The position numbers and the translations under genes were made by a program. A stretch of DNA of 64,000 nt from an uncultured Eubacteriales bacterium (lineage in GTDB: Bacteria; Bacillota; Clostridia; Oscillospirales; Acutalibacteraceae): NCBI GenBank assembly GCA_902491475.1, contig CABUHY010000003.1, positions 62,001 to 126,000 on the forward strand, written 5' to 3'. A model generated the notes under the pieces. The model did no database searches and had not been told where the DNA came from. It saw nothing but the letters and a program-made list of their open reading frames with translations. Below are positions 49,338-58,678 of the stretch, one piece after another. How positions within the stretch are numbered: position 1 is the stretch's first letter; every line of letters starts with the position of its first letter.

Positions 49338-50096
49338 ATGAAAAAATTCATTTCATGGAATGTAAACGGAATAAGGGCGGTTATGAACAAGGATTTTATG
49401 ACCGCATTCAATACTCTTGACGCCGATATATTCTGCCTGCAGGAGACAAAGGTGCAGCAGGGTCAGATAGATTTTGCTCCCGAGGGTTACCATTGCTATT
49501 GGAACTATGCGGAGAAAAAGGGATATTCGGGTACGGCGATATTCACAAAGGAAGAGCCTATAAGCGTTGAGTACGGAATAAAACAGCCGTTTTATGACAA
49601 CGAGGGTAGGGTAATAACGCTTGAATTTGAAAAGTTTTATTTTATAACCTGCTACACTCCGAACTCGCAGGACGGGCTCAAAAGGCTTGAATACCGTATG
49701 TCGTGGGAGGACAAGTTCAGGGAGTATGTCCTGTCGCTCGACAAGAAAAAGCCCGTTGTTTTCTGCGGAGATTTGAATGTGGCGCATAAGGAAATCGACC
49801 TTAAGAATCCGAAAACGAACACCAAAAATCCCGGCTTTACCCCCGAGGAAAGGGAAAAGATGACGACAATGCTCGACTGCGGATTTATCGACACCTTCAG
49901 ATATTTTTATCCCGACGCCGAGAATGAATATTCCTGGTGGTCGTACCGTTTCCACGCAAGGGATAAAAATGTCGGATGGCGTATAGACTATTTTATAGCG
50001 TCAAAGAAGCTCGAAAAAAATCTTGCGGGCGCGTCGATACATCAGGAAATTTTCGGAAGCGACCACTGCCCCGTGGAATTGCTTTTGGATATATGA
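49338..50096 (+). CDS. xth: Exodeoxyribonuclease III
   Basis: The 252-residue enzyme belongs to the Xth/ExoA type of AP endonucleases: FISWNVNGIRAV, QETKVQ with the metal-ligand Glu, CGDLNVAHKEIDL, YSWWSYRF and GSDHCPVEL. It removes AP sites and 3' blocks in base excision repair. A -35/-10 pair lies in the gap to the divergent gene, and CAGGAG precedes the ATG. Confidence 0.96.
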   Translation: MKKFISWNVNGIRAVMNKDFMTAFNTLDADIFCLQETKVQQGQIDFAPEGYHCYWNYAEKKGYSGTAIFTKEEPISVEYGIKQPFYDNEGRVITLEFEKFYFITCYTPNSQDGLKRLEYRMSWEDKFREYVLSLDKKKPVVFCGDLNVAHKEIDLKNPKTNTKNPGFTPEEREKMTTMLDCGFIDTFRYFYPDAENEYSWWSYRFHARDKNVGWRIDYFIASKKLEKNLAGASIHQEIFGSDHCPVELLLDI

Positions 50097-50129
50097 CAAG
50101 GGCTTTGGCGGTATGACGGAGGCGATAAT

Positions 50130-51008
50130 TTGAAAAGTAAATATAAAGGTATAATCCTTATGATAACCTCCGCATTTTCCTTTGCGCTGATGATGACCTT
50201 TGTAAGGCTTGCGGGCGACCTGCCCACGCTTCAGAAGGCGTTTTTCAGGAATGCGGTTGCGGCGCTGTTTGCGCTTGCAGTGCTTCTTAAAGACCCGAGT
50301 ATGTTCAAAGCGCCGAGGGAGTCGTATAAATATATGTTCTTCCGCTCGGCGGCGGGAACACTCGGACTTGTGTGCAATTTTTATGCGATAGACCGACTTG
50401 TGCTTGCCGACGCATCGATACTCAATAAGATGTCGCCGTTTTTTGCGATAGTTTTCAGCATTATTATATTAAAGGAAAAGGTAACGCCGTTCCAGATAAG
50501 CGCAATAACCGCGGCATTCCTCGGCAGTATGCTGATAGTCAAGCCCTCAATGGCAAACGCAGAGCTTTTCCCGGCTCTTATGGGCTTGCTCGGCGGAATA
50601 GGAGCGGGTGCCGCCTATGCATTTGTCAGAAAAGCGAGTGAAGCGGGGGCAAAAGGACCGTTTATCGTGTTCTTTTTCTCGACCTTTTCCGTAGTCGTCC
50701 TGCTTCCGTTCTTTATAATAGATTATGTGCCTATGAGCGCAAAACAGTGGCTGTTCCTGATTCTTGCCGGCGCAGGTGCGGCAGGCGGACAGTTTACGAT
50801 AACCGCCGCATATTCCTATGCGCCTGCGAGGGAAATATCGGTTTACGATTATTCGCAGATACTTTTTACCTCGGCAATAGGCTATTTTGTGTTCAATCAG
50901 GTTCCCGACCTGTTGAGCTTTGTCGGATATGCGGTAATTATCCTCGCCGCCGTTTTGATGTTCATGTATAACAATAAGCACGAAAAGACAGCAAAACAGA
51001 GTGAATAA
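50130..51008 (+). CDS. EamA-family (DMT) transporter
   Basis: The 292-residue protein has ten membrane helices in two EamA repeats (about 5-135 and 150-285). It starts at a TTG codon preceded by GGAGG (50118-50122). It lies 34 nt after xth. DMT proteins export amino acids or metabolites; substrate unknown. Confidence 0.88.
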   Translation: MKSKYKGIILMITSAFSFALMMTFVRLAGDLPTLQKAFFRNAVAALFALAVLLKDPSMFKAPRESYKYMFFRSAAGTLGLVCNFYAIDRLVLADASILNKMSPFFAIVFSIIILKEKVTPFQISAITAAFLGSMLIVKPSMANAELFPALMGLLGGIGAGAAYAFVRKASEAGAKGPFIVFFFSTFSVVVLLPFFIIDYVPMSAKQWLFLILAGAGAAGGQFTITAAYSYAPAREISVYDYSQILFTSAIGYFVFNQVPDLLSFVGYAVIILAAVLMFMYNNKHEKTAKQSE

Positions 51009-51552
51009 CAAAGAGCGTCGGCGCACAAATTATAATTTATATCATACCGTAGGGACAGCCCTTGCGGCTGTCCGACATAGGCTCCCTTGTGTAAAGGGAG
51101 CTGTCGTCATTTATGACGACTGAGGGATTGTTACAAAATCATATAAAAACATTTTTACAATCCCTCCGAGTTGCCTCGCGGCAACCCACCTCCCTTTACA
51201 CAAGGGAGGCTTAGCTCTGCAAGCATTTTCATTTGATAGAAGCCGTAGGGACAGGAGCAGCGCCCTTGCGGGCGAGTGAAGAGTGAATAATGAATAGTGA
51301 AGAAGTGTGGGTGCTTCGCACGGCGTCGTTGTTTGCTCCGTATCGTTCGCAACAGCCTTTGGCTATTTCTCATTCACTACGCAACTCCTCCTTTTCCGCA
51401 AAAATCACGCTCGGCTCGCCTGCTCGGTTGTAAACGCCCTCCCGACGGCTCACTGTCGCTACCGACTTTTGCGGATGCCCGAAAACGCAGTGTAGGGCGG
51501 GGGCTTGCTCCCGCCGCTGACAAACATCAAATTATCGTAGGGACAGGGCTCG
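51009..51552. repeat. Repeat-rich intergenic region left of the insertion sequence
   Basis: No gene is supported. It contains a palindromic element with arms AGGCTCCCTTGTGTAAAGGG (from about 51079) and CCCTTTACACAAGGGAGGCT (to about 51212), and an inner GGATTGT/ACAATCC pair. It also holds the unit GCAGCGCCCTTGCGGGCGAG... followed by GTGGGTGCTTCGCACGG (51262-51321) and GTAGGGCGGGGGCTTGCTCC (51492). The same units recur to the right of the insertion sequence. Confidence 0.7.
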
Positions 51553-52840
51553 TGTCAAGAGAAAGATGGTATACAAAGGGTGTAAGGACATGGTATACAA
51601 TTTAGAGTTTAGAAATTTTGCGGTTAAGAAGTTTACCGTCAATGGAACTGAACTCGGCGATTTTGAAATTACGGTAGCAGGCAATAAAGGAATCCCCAAG
51701 GGGATTCGGGCGAAATTCTATGTGTTCGTTAATCATAGTTTCACTTAAATATATCTGCCATTTGTCAAAACGCACATAACCCCAACTGTTCACTTTAATA
51801 ACATGATATTGTCCGCCGTATTCGTATGGCTTGACGGTATCGTTGTATGTCCTGTTACTTGGTATGTAGACATCAGCAGGACATCTCATACCGAGAGCCT
51901 CGTGGGGTCTGAAATTGTTGTATTTATCTCTCCAAATTTGAAGCTTAATGTTTGCATCGTCAATGTTTTCGATTACCGTATGCTTGAGTAATTCGTTCTT
52001 CATTGTACGATGCATTCTTTCTATTTTGCCTTGCGTCTGTGGGTGCTTGAATCTTCCGTGTATGGGTAAAACATTATGATTCATAAGCCACTTTTCAAAT
52101 TGAGTAAAGCCTTGACGGAAGCCTGCGAATTGAGCACCGTTATCCGATAATACGGATTCGGGCATCCCGTATTCATAAAAAGCCTTTTTGAAAGCAGGTA
52201 TTACCATATTGGCTGTAGACAGCCCGGGAGATGTCATGATAAGAAATCTGCTGCAATCATCAAATATATTTAACGGATAACAGTATTTCTTATCAGCCAT
52301 AAGGAATTCTCCTTTGAAGTCGGTCTGCCACATCTCATTGCAGTGGTCCTTTTCATACCTGATAAATGGCTTGTGCTTTGCCGACTCTTCGGGTGTAATA
52401 CAACCGTACCTGTTGAGAATATTGTTGACTGTTTTTGCACAAGGCATCAAGACTCCTTCGCGTTCCAATATTGCTTTTATCTTTTTAGCTCCCCATGCAG
52501 GGTTGTCAATTCGCATAGAAATTATCATTTCTTCAATATCCGGCGGCGTCTTGTTTGCAATACAAAACGGTCTTTTATTCTTGTCGGATAACCCTTCGTC
52601 TGCTTCATATCTTTCAACCCACTTGTATCCCGTTTTTCTTGTTATTCCGAACTCTCGGCACAGTGCGCTGAAGTTATTGCTTCCTTTTGCTGCCTCTGCA
52701 AATTCTTTCCTTATTTCTTCCACAGTTTTTTCCTCCCACGGCATTAAAACACTTCCTTTTTTCTTCGTTTTATTTGCCGTTTATTTTATCAAAAACTGTT
52801 TACTATGTCATTACACTACCTGTTTACTATCTTATTACAC
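51553..52840. mobile_element. IS481-like insertion sequence
   Basis: One transposase gene is flanked by imperfect inverted ends: TGTCAAGAGAAAGATGGTATAC on the left and, read inward from the right, TGTAATAAGATAGTAAACA, each with an internal repeat (GTGTAAGGACATGGTATAC and GTGTAATGACATAGTAAAC). It is inserted within a GTAGGGACAGG...AGCAGCGCCC intergenic repeat. Exact ends and target duplication are uncertain. Confidence 0.75.
51602..52744 (-). CDS. IS481-family DDE transposase
   Basis: The 380-residue protein has an N-terminal helix-turn-helix (FSALCREFGITRKTGYKWVERY) and a DDE integrase core: Asp in MWQTDFKGEF, Asp in VLSDNGAQF, Glu in THPQTQGKIERMHRTMKNE (part). Length and spacing match intact transposases. 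It appears full length, so the element may be active. The gene ends close to the left inverted end. Confidence 0.92.
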   Translation of the reverse strand: MPWEEKTVEEIRKEFAEAAKGSNNFSALCREFGITRKTGYKWVERYEADEGLSDKNKRPFCIANKTPPDIEEMIISMRIDNPAWGAKKIKAILEREGVLMPCAKTVNNILNRYGCITPEESAKHKPFIRYEKDHCNEMWQTDFKGEFLMADKKYCYPLNIFDDCSRFLIMTSPGLSTANMVIPAFKKAFYEYGMPESVLSDNGAQFAGFRQGFTQFEKWLMNHNVLPIHGRFKHPQTQGKIERMHRTMKNELLKHTVIENIDDANIKLQIWRDKYNNFRPHEALGMRCPADVYIPSNRTYNDTVKPYEYGGQYHVIKVNSWGYVRFDKWQIYLSETMINEHIEFRPNPLGDSFIACYRNFKIAEFSSIDGKLLNRKISKL

Positions 52841-53267
52841 TATACAGCAGCGCCCTTGCGGGCGAGGTAATATGTAATAGTGAAGAGTGAATAGGTGTGG
52901 GTGCTTTGCACGGATTAAAAATTATAACGAACAGGGTAGGGCGGGGGCTTGCTCCCGCCGCTAATATGCATCAAATTTTCGTTATCTCTCCCTCAGTCAT
53001 TTTTCAAAATTGAAAAATGACAGCTCCCTCGTCAGAGGGAGCCTGTGTTTATGCTGAAATTTCAATTTGTTATAAGCTGAAAGCTATTATAAATACGAAA
53101 ATTTTTTAGGCGGGAGCAAGCCCCCGCCCTACACGGTTTGATATAAATTTAATCCGTGCGAAGCACCCGCAATTATTCATTTTTCACTCGCCCGCAAGGG
53201 CACCGCCCCCGTCCTACCCGATATTAAAACGCACAGTTCGTAGGAACAGAGCAACACATCAACCGCT
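52841..53267. repeat. Repeat-rich intergenic region right of the insertion sequence
   Basis: No gene is supported. It holds GCAGCGCCCTTGCGGGCGAG with the GTGGGTGCTTTGCACGG tail (52849-52915), GTAGGGCGGGGGCTTGCTCC (about 52936), a palindromic CTCCCTCAGTCATTTTTCAA...AGGGAGCC element (about 52985-53045), and inverted copies of the first two units at 53110-53210. Confidence 0.7.
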
Positions 53268-53302
53268 AAAAAAGAGATACCGATAAACGGTATCTCTTTT
53301 CT
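53268..53302 (-). terminator. Terminator of the SpoIIQ-like gene
   Basis: On the minus strand AAAGAGATACCG and CGGTATCTCTTT pair around TTTAT, followed by TTTTTT. Confidence 0.8.
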
Positions 53303-53309
53303 GTATGCT

Positions 53310-54023
53310 TTAATTAAACTCCTCGGGGGTTCTGCCGAGGGCGGTGATGGGGTCGGAATACTCGCCGTTTATAAGCACCTCAAAATGCAGATGCACTCCG
53401 TCCGCCGACTCGATAGGAATTACGGACAGATTACCCACCTTATCGTTTATTTTTACCGTATCGCCCTCGTTGACGGTGCTGCCCTTGCCGAGACCGCAAT
53501 AACGCACGGTCATACCCTCGCCGTGGTCGATTTCAACAACCGTTCCCCACAGCGCGTCGTCCTTTACGGAGAGGACAATGCCGTTGTTTACGGCTTTTAC
53601 GGGGTCACCCGTAGCTCCCGAAAAGTCAACTCCGTTGTGTACCCGCCAATCCTCCATTGTCTTTGAATACACAAGGTCGGAGAGAGAGGCGTGCTTTGAT
53701 ACGGTGTTGCCGAGCGGAAGCGAAAAGCTTTCGGCTCTTGTTACCGTCTGGACTGCGGTCGGCGGTTCTGTTTCGGGCTCGTAACGGGTGTCGGGAATGT
53801 CGTCCTTAACTTCGTTTACCTGTTCGTCGGGAATTTGGCTCTGCTCCTCGGTGCTCGGCACGGTAATTTCAAGCGGAACGGTTACGCCGTCCTGCGTGTT
53901 CTTTACGGCACGGTATGTCGAAACATATGAAGCGGCGCCTGCGGCGGCAAGGCAGACGGTAATGATTGAGTAAAAAGCAAGCCTTCGCTTCTGTTTTTTT
54001 GTAAGCGTATTATCAGTTTTCAT
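53310..54023 (-). CDS. spoIIQ: M23-family peptidoglycan peptidase, SpoIIQ-like
   Basis: The 237-residue protein has a basic cytoplasmic start, one membrane helix (about 14-35), an acidic Pro/Thr-rich linker and a C-terminal LytM domain: HNGVDFSGATG near 135, VVEIDHGEGMTVRYCGL near 165, and VHLHFEV near 210. The H...D and HxH ligands are present, so it may be an active metalloprotease, unlike the Bacillus SpoIIQ. It probably forms the forespore side of the engulfment channel with SpoIIIAH. Distinction from other membrane M23 proteins is not certain. Confidence 0.7.
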   Translation of the reverse strand: MKTDNTLTKKQKRRLAFYSIITVCLAAAGAASYVSTYRAVKNTQDGVTVPLEITVPSTEEQSQIPDEQVNEVKDDIPDTRYEPETEPPTAVQTVTRAESFSLPLGNTVSKHASLSDLVYSKTMEDWRVHNGVDFSGATGDPVKAVNNGIVLSVKDDALWGTVVEIDHGEGMTVRYCGLGKGSTVNEGDTVKINDKVGNLSVIPIESADGVHLHFEVLINGEYSDPITALGRTPEEFN

Positions 54024-54094
54024 ATGAAAACACCTCCGATATGAGTGTTCCCATATTTTTCCGAATATATGCGGTTGTGATAAATTTACAGTGA

Positions 54095-54240
54095 AAAAGA
54101 AAAACGACCGATTGCTCGGTCGTTTTCCTTCAATTTAGGGTTGTTTGAGGAGGGGGTATAAATACTCTGACGGGTTGCGGCCCCCGTTCAAAGTACACTG
54201 TAATAATAACGGGCATTTGTGAATTGCAAATGAACAAACG
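54095..54240 (-). ncRNA. Candidate small RNA between spoIIQ-like gene and lexA
   Basis: On the minus strand a transcript from about 54200 would run through CGGGGGCCGCAACCCGTC and TATACCCCCTCC, which can pair as GGGGG/CCCCC, and end at a strong intrinsic terminator, CGACCGAGCAATCGGTCG followed by TTTTTCTTTTT (54122-54091). No gene on that strand explains this terminator. Promoter strings upstream are weak. Confidence 0.35.
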
Positions 54241-54301
54241 GTTAAAATATGACGAATAATTTATTAACAGTCGATAAATTAAATAAATTACCGATAAAAT
54301 G

Positions 54302-54341
54302 CGAACAAATGTTTGACAAACCAGAACATTTGTGCTAATAT
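54302..54341 (+). promoter_or_regulatory. lexA promoter with SOS box
   Basis: CGAACAAATGTTTG (54302-54315) is a perfect Gram-positive LexA box and overlaps the -35 TTGACA (54313-54318). TAATAT lies 17 bases further (54336-54341). A second half-site, AGAACATTTGTG, lies between them. This predicts lexA autorepression. Confidence 0.85.
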
Positions 54342-54387
54342 ACATTATAAGCAGAAGAATATTTCCTAATTTATAAGGAGGTTTGTT

Positions 54388-54984
54388 ATGGCATCCATAA
54401 ATCAAAAGCAAAAGCAGATATATGAGTATCTTATGGAGCGCTCACAGGTGAGCAAGGTTCCGCCTACGGTGCGTGAAATTGCCGCCGCGGTAGGGCTCAA
54501 ATCCCCGTCGTCGGTGCAGGCTAACCTTGACGCTCTCGAAAAAGCAGGTTATATAGAAAGAGACCCGATGCTCAAGCGTTCGGTGCGTGTCTGCAACGAG
54601 CCGCAGAACGACTACACACAGGTTCCGCTTGTCGGTACGGTCACCGCAGGTGCGCCTATTCTTGCCGTTGAGCAGATTGAGGGCTATGTTCCCTATATCG
54701 GCAGAAGCTCAAGCGACAAGCCGCTTTTTGCCCTTAAGGTCAGGGGCGAAAGTATGATAAACGCCGGTATTTTAAGCGGCGATATTGTAATTGTCGAAAA
54801 AACGCCCTCTGCGCAAAACGGAGAAATGGTTGTTGCCCTTATTGAGGACGAGGCTACGGTCAAGACCTTTTATAAGGAAAACGGGCATTTCCGTCTCCAG
54901 CCGCAGAACGACGCATATGAGCCGATAATCGTTGACGAGGTCGTTATCCTCGGCAAGGTAGTAGGGCTTATCAGAAATTATTAA
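54388..54984 (+). CDS. lexA: LexA SOS repressor
   Basis: The 198-residue protein has the winged-helix DNA-binding domain (PPTVREIAAAVGLKSPSSVQANL) and the S24 self-cleavage domain with the cleavage site TAGAPIL near residue 90, the nucleophile Ser in GESMINAGI near 123 and the general base Lys in ATVKTF near 160. It represses DNA-damage genes until RecA-stimulated cleavage. AAGGAGG precedes the ATG. Confidence 0.96.
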   Translation: MASINQKQKQIYEYLMERSQVSKVPPTVREIAAAVGLKSPSSVQANLDALEKAGYIERDPMLKRSVRVCNEPQNDYTQVPLVGTVTAGAPILAVEQIEGYVPYIGRSSSDKPLFALKVRGESMINAGILSGDIVIVEKTPSAQNGEMVVALIEDEATVKTFYKENGHFRLQPQNDAYEPIIVDEVVILGKVVGLIRNY

Positions 54985-55002
54985 GCCTAATAACCGAATA
55001 AT

Positions 55003-55040
55003 AAAAGCACATTCATTCTTTTCGGAGTGAATGTGCTTTT
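55003..55040. terminator. Bidirectional terminator between lexA and radical SAM gene
   Basis: AAAAGCACATTCA and TGAATGTGCTTTT pair around TTCTTTTCGGAG. Confidence 0.8.
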
Positions 55041-55053
55041 TGTGTATTGCGAT

Positions 55054-56517
55054 TTATTCTTTGTCTCTGTTTGCACACTCGGCACAGCAGCCCGTGCAGC
55101 CCGCAAACTCTTTTTTGCCCTCTTCGGTATCTCTGTAATACTGAGTGTGGGTCTCTCTGTGCTTTGTCGAGTTCCAAATTCTTTCCGCCTCGGGAGCCCA
55201 AGCCTTTGCGAAATCAACGCACTTGTCGCAAAGTTCGTCGACCGATTCCTCATGGAGCAGGTCGGATGAATGAGCGCCGCTCTCCTTAACCATTTTACGC
55301 AATGCCTCGGGATTTTCAAGCATGGGGCAGGGACGGAGATGGTTGTCGTTAAACGGCTGATTTTTATAGTACTGTGTGAACAGCGGAGATTTGAGCGCCT
55401 GCATAAGCGTATGCGTTCTGATGTTCGTATCGGAATAGTGAATGAACACGCAGGGCTCGATGTCGCCTGCGGAGTTGATGTGGAAATAGTTCCTGCCGCC
55501 CGCAATACAGCCGCCGACATACTCTGCGTCGTTCTGGAAGTCCATAACGAATATCGGCTTACCGGTCTTTGAGTTTCTGACCTTGCGAAGCCATTTGTAC
55601 ATATATTCACGCTGTTCGGGAGTGGGTATAAGCTCCTTGTCGGCGTCATGACCGACGGGCATATAGTTGAACATAAGCGAATACTTTGCGCCCTTGCCGA
55701 TTATCATATCGAAGAATTCATCCGAAGTGACAAACTCTATATTCTTCCTCGTGTAGCATACGGAAACGCCGAAAAGGCACTTGTTCTTTTTAAGCAGGTC
55801 CATAGCCTCTATCGTGCGCTTGTAAGCTCCGTCGCCGCGCCTCCAGTCGTTCGACTCCTCGGTGCCTTCAAGGCTTAAAGCGAGTGCGATGTTACCGACC
55901 TCTTTCATATCGTCGCAGAATTTCTGGTCAACCAAGGTGGCGTTTGTGTAGATTACAAAGCCTGCGTCCTGATTATTCCTTGCAAGCTCGACAATGTCGT
56001 TTTTACGGATAAGCGGTTCACCGCCCGTAAGCATATAGAAATGTGTGCCCATTTCCTTGCCCTGAGTTACGATTGACTGCATTTCCTCGTTTGTAAGGCT
56101 CTGCTTGTGACCGTATTCGGCAGCCCAACAGCCCTTGCATTTGAGGTTGCAGGCGCTTGTCGGGTCGAAAAGTATAATGAACGGGATGTTGCAATGATAT
56201 TTTTCACGGTTGGCACGCACCGCCTTTGTGCCGTAAAGACCTGCTTCAACGCCCAACGCCATAGCCATCTCTTCAACGATATTTCTGTCAATATCATTGA
56301 ACAGACCCAAAACATACTGTCTCCAGATATTGTCCTTGTCGGCAGCTGCCTTTTTGAAAGCGTCGAAATTCTGATTTGGGAAAACGCCCTTGAAAATCGA
56401 GCTTCCCCTATTTGCAAGCTTGACAAGGTTCGTGTCGGGGTCCTTGTCGATATATTTCAGCAAATGCTGTAATGTTTTGCGTATAGCGGCTTTTTGAATT
56501 GCGTGTGACTGTGCCAT
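55054..56517 (-). CDS. Radical SAM protein with C-terminal cysteine cluster
   Basis: The 487-residue protein has an N-terminal helical region of about 105 residues, a radical SAM core with PTSACNLKCKGCW near residue 118 and TGGEPLIR near 163, and a SPASM-like C-terminal part with CIAGGRNYFHINSAGDIEPC and a final CTGCCAEC. It binds one SAM-cleaving 4Fe-4S cluster and probably auxiliary clusters. The substrate is not identifiable and no partner peptide gene lies next to it. It has its own promoter region. Confidence 0.8.
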   Translation of the reverse strand: MAQSHAIQKAAIRKTLQHLLKYIDKDPDTNLVKLANRGSSIFKGVFPNQNFDAFKKAAADKDNIWRQYVLGLFNDIDRNIVEEMAMALGVEAGLYGTKAVRANREKYHCNIPFIILFDPTSACNLKCKGCWAAEYGHKQSLTNEEMQSIVTQGKEMGTHFYMLTGGEPLIRKNDIVELARNNQDAGFVIYTNATLVDQKFCDDMKEVGNIALALSLEGTEESNDWRRGDGAYKRTIEAMDLLKKNKCLFGVSVCYTRKNIEFVTSDEFFDMIIGKGAKYSLMFNYMPVGHDADKELIPTPEQREYMYKWLRKVRNSKTGKPIFVMDFQNDAEYVGGCIAGGRNYFHINSAGDIEPCVFIHYSDTNIRTHTLMQALKSPLFTQYYKNQPFNDNHLRPCPMLENPEALRKMVKESGAHSSDLLHEESVDELCDKCVDFAKAWAPEAERIWNSTKHRETHTQYYRDTEEGKKEFAGCTGCCAECANRDKE

Positions 56518-56689
56518 CTTACTGCATCTCCCATTGGTAATTTACAATATAGTAACATATTTATTTTGCGTTGTAAATGAACAATAGTAACGATTTTAGC
56601 GGCGAAATCGGCATTTTTTTAATAAATTGTGGAAATTCTCACTTCATTGTGATAAAATATTTTATCATCCGATTAAAGGGAGAATTGAC

Positions 56690-57739
56690 ATGAGATTTTT
56701 GACCGATTATACTGCGGTTACATTTACGGGTATTGACAAGACCTTTAATGTGTATTCGACTTTCGTCGAGTTTACAATCCCTGTTGTAGATATAGATGTC
56801 AGCATTAAATTCTACGGCTTGATAATAGCGTTCGGCTTCTTGCTTGCGGTGCTTTTCGGCGGCAGAATGGCATATAAATGGAAAATAGACTTAAACAAGA
56901 TGCTTGATGTCCTGCTTTACGGCACTGTCGGCGGAATTGTCGGCGCAAGACTTTATTATGTGCTGTTTGAGTGGGATTATTACAGGAATCATCTTTCCGA
57001 AATACCGCAGATATGGCGGGGCGGACTTGCGATTTACGGCGGACTTATCGGCGCCGTGCTTGTTGCGTACTTTACCTGCCGCAAGATAGATTTGAATTTC
57101 CCGAAGCTCCTCGATATGTGCGCTATGAGCTTTCTTATCGGGCAGGGAATAGGCAGATGGGGCAATTTTGCCAACCAGGAGGCGTTCGGCACGAACACGA
57201 AAATGCCGTGGGGAATGTACAGCGAAAAGGTTGCGGATTATCTTACCGCCAATCAGGACTTGTTTGCGGAAAAGGGCATAAGCGTTGACCCGTTGAGCCC
57301 CGTGCACCCGACCTTCCTTTACGAGTCGCTGTGGTGTATTATAGGCTTTTTCATAATTTATTATATATGCCGTAAGCATTACAAATTCGCAGGGCAGCTC
57401 ATACTCTGCTACGGCGTTATCTACGGAGCGGAAAGGGCGGTAGTCGAGGGCTTCAGAACGGACAGCCTTTATATCCCCGGTACGGCTGTAAGAATTTCAC
57501 AGCTTCTTTCGGCAATAATTGCGGTGCTTTGCCTTGCGGCGCTTATCGCAAAGTATGCGGAGCTTAAAAAATATCCCAAGCCCTATGACCCCGTTGAGGT
57601 TTTGCCTGCGGAGCTTGACTATGTTGTCAAGGATAAACGCAAGGAAAAGGACGAGGAAAGGGCAAAGGCTAAAAATATAGTTAAATTGCAGCAGAAGAAA
57701 AAGAAACAGGAAGAAAAGGACTTAAAAGGCGGAAAATAA
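56690..57739 (+). CDS. lgt: Prolipoprotein diacylglyceryl transferase
   Basis: From the ATG at 56690 (AAAGGGAGAATTG upstream) the protein has 349 residues. It is an integral membrane enzyme with IWRGGLAIYGGLIGA near 105 and GRWGNFANQEAFG near 145, the Lgt signature. It transfers diacylglycerol to the lipobox cysteine of lipoproteins such as ZnuA here. A charged Lys/Glu-rich tail of about 50 residues extends past the usual end. folD starts one base after its stop. Confidence 0.95.
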   Translation: MRFLTDYTAVTFTGIDKTFNVYSTFVEFTIPVVDIDVSIKFYGLIIAFGFLLAVLFGGRMAYKWKIDLNKMLDVLLYGTVGGIVGARLYYVLFEWDYYRNHLSEIPQIWRGGLAIYGGLIGAVLVAYFTCRKIDLNFPKLLDMCAMSFLIGQGIGRWGNFANQEAFGTNTKMPWGMYSEKVADYLTANQDLFAEKGISVDPLSPVHPTFLYESLWCIIGFFIIYYICRKHYKFAGQLILCYGVIYGAERAVVEGFRTDSLYIPGTAVRISQLLSAIIAVLCLAALIAKYAELKKYPKPYDPVEVLPAELDYVVKDKRKEKDEERAKAKNIVKLQQKKKKQEEKDLKGGK

Positions 57740-57740
57740 A

Positions 57741-58601
57741 ATGGCACAGATAATTGACGGAAAAGCGGTTTCACAGTTCGTTAAGGACGAGGTAAAAAAA
57801 GAGGTTTCGGCGCTCGGCGAAAAGGGCGTGACGGTAGGTCTTGCGGTGATTATAGTCGGCAATGACCCCGCGTCGAGAACCTATGTAAACAATAAGAAAA
57901 AGGCTTGTGAGGCTACGGGAATTATTTCCGAGGAGTACGCTCTGCCCGAGGACACGACTATGGAGGAGCTGCTTGCGCTCATAAGAGAGCTCAATGCCAA
58001 GAAAAGCATAAACGGCATACTCTGTCAGCTTCCGCTCCCGAAGCATCTTGACGAAAAGGTTATCATTGAAAACATTGACCCGATAAAGGATGTTGACGCT
58101 TTCCATGCGGTAAACACGGGTCACATTATGATAGGCGACTACTCATTCTTGCCGTGCACTCCGGCAGGCATAATGGAAATGCTCAAATATTACAACATTG
58201 AAATCGAGGGCAAGGAGTGCGTGGTTATCGGAAGAAGCAATATCGTAGGCAAACCTATGGCAATGCTTCTTTTGCAGAGAAACGGCACCGTTACCGTGTG
58301 CCATTCAAGGACAAAAAAACTTAAAGAGGTTACCTCCCGTGCGGACATACTCGTGGCGGCAGTCGGAAAACCGTATTTTGTTACGGCGGATATGGTAAAG
58401 GACGGCGCTGTGGTAATCGATGTCGGAATGGACAGGAACAAAGAGGGCAAGCTTTGCGGCGATGTCGACTTTGCGGAGGTTGAAAAAAAGGCTTCGTACA
58501 TTACTCCCGTTCCCGGCGGCGTAGGTCCCATGACCATTGCGACGCTTATGAAAAATACCGTTACTGCGGCAAAAATACAGAATAATATTTCGTTTAAGTA
58601 A
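57741..58601 (+). CDS. folD: Methylenetetrahydrofolate dehydrogenase/cyclohydrolase
   Basis: The 286-residue enzyme has the substrate-site Lys in YVNNKKKACEATG, QLPLPKHLDE near 95, the NADP loop GRSNIVGKPMAMLL near 165 and PVPGGVGPMTIA near 260. It provides one-carbon units for purines. It directly follows lgt. Confidence 0.97.
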   Translation: MAQIIDGKAVSQFVKDEVKKEVSALGEKGVTVGLAVIIVGNDPASRTYVNNKKKACEATGIISEEYALPEDTTMEELLALIRELNAKKSINGILCQLPLPKHLDEKVIIENIDPIKDVDAFHAVNTGHIMIGDYSFLPCTPAGIMEMLKYYNIEIEGKECVVIGRSNIVGKPMAMLLLQRNGTVTVCHSRTKKLKEVTSRADILVAAVGKPYFVTADMVKDGAVVIDVGMDRNKEGKLCGDVDFAEVEKKASYITPVPGGVGPMTIATLMKNTVTAAKIQNNISFK

Positions 58602-58678
58602 AAAGATAATAGATTTTTGTTGACTGTAAGGCGACAATGATTTATTATTAAGATATTATTTTTTTAGGGGTGATTCTA

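Noticed and set aside
51297..51605. Plus-strand frames of 60-100 codons left of the insertion sequence
   Set aside because: They consist of intergenic repeat units (CGGGGGCTTGCTCC, GGGTGCTTCGCACGG) translated by chance.
54130..54411. Minus-strand frame of 93 codons overlapping the lexA start
   Set aside because: It starts inside lexA, lacks a ribosome site and crosses the SOS promoter. The 3' part overlaps the candidate small RNA instead.
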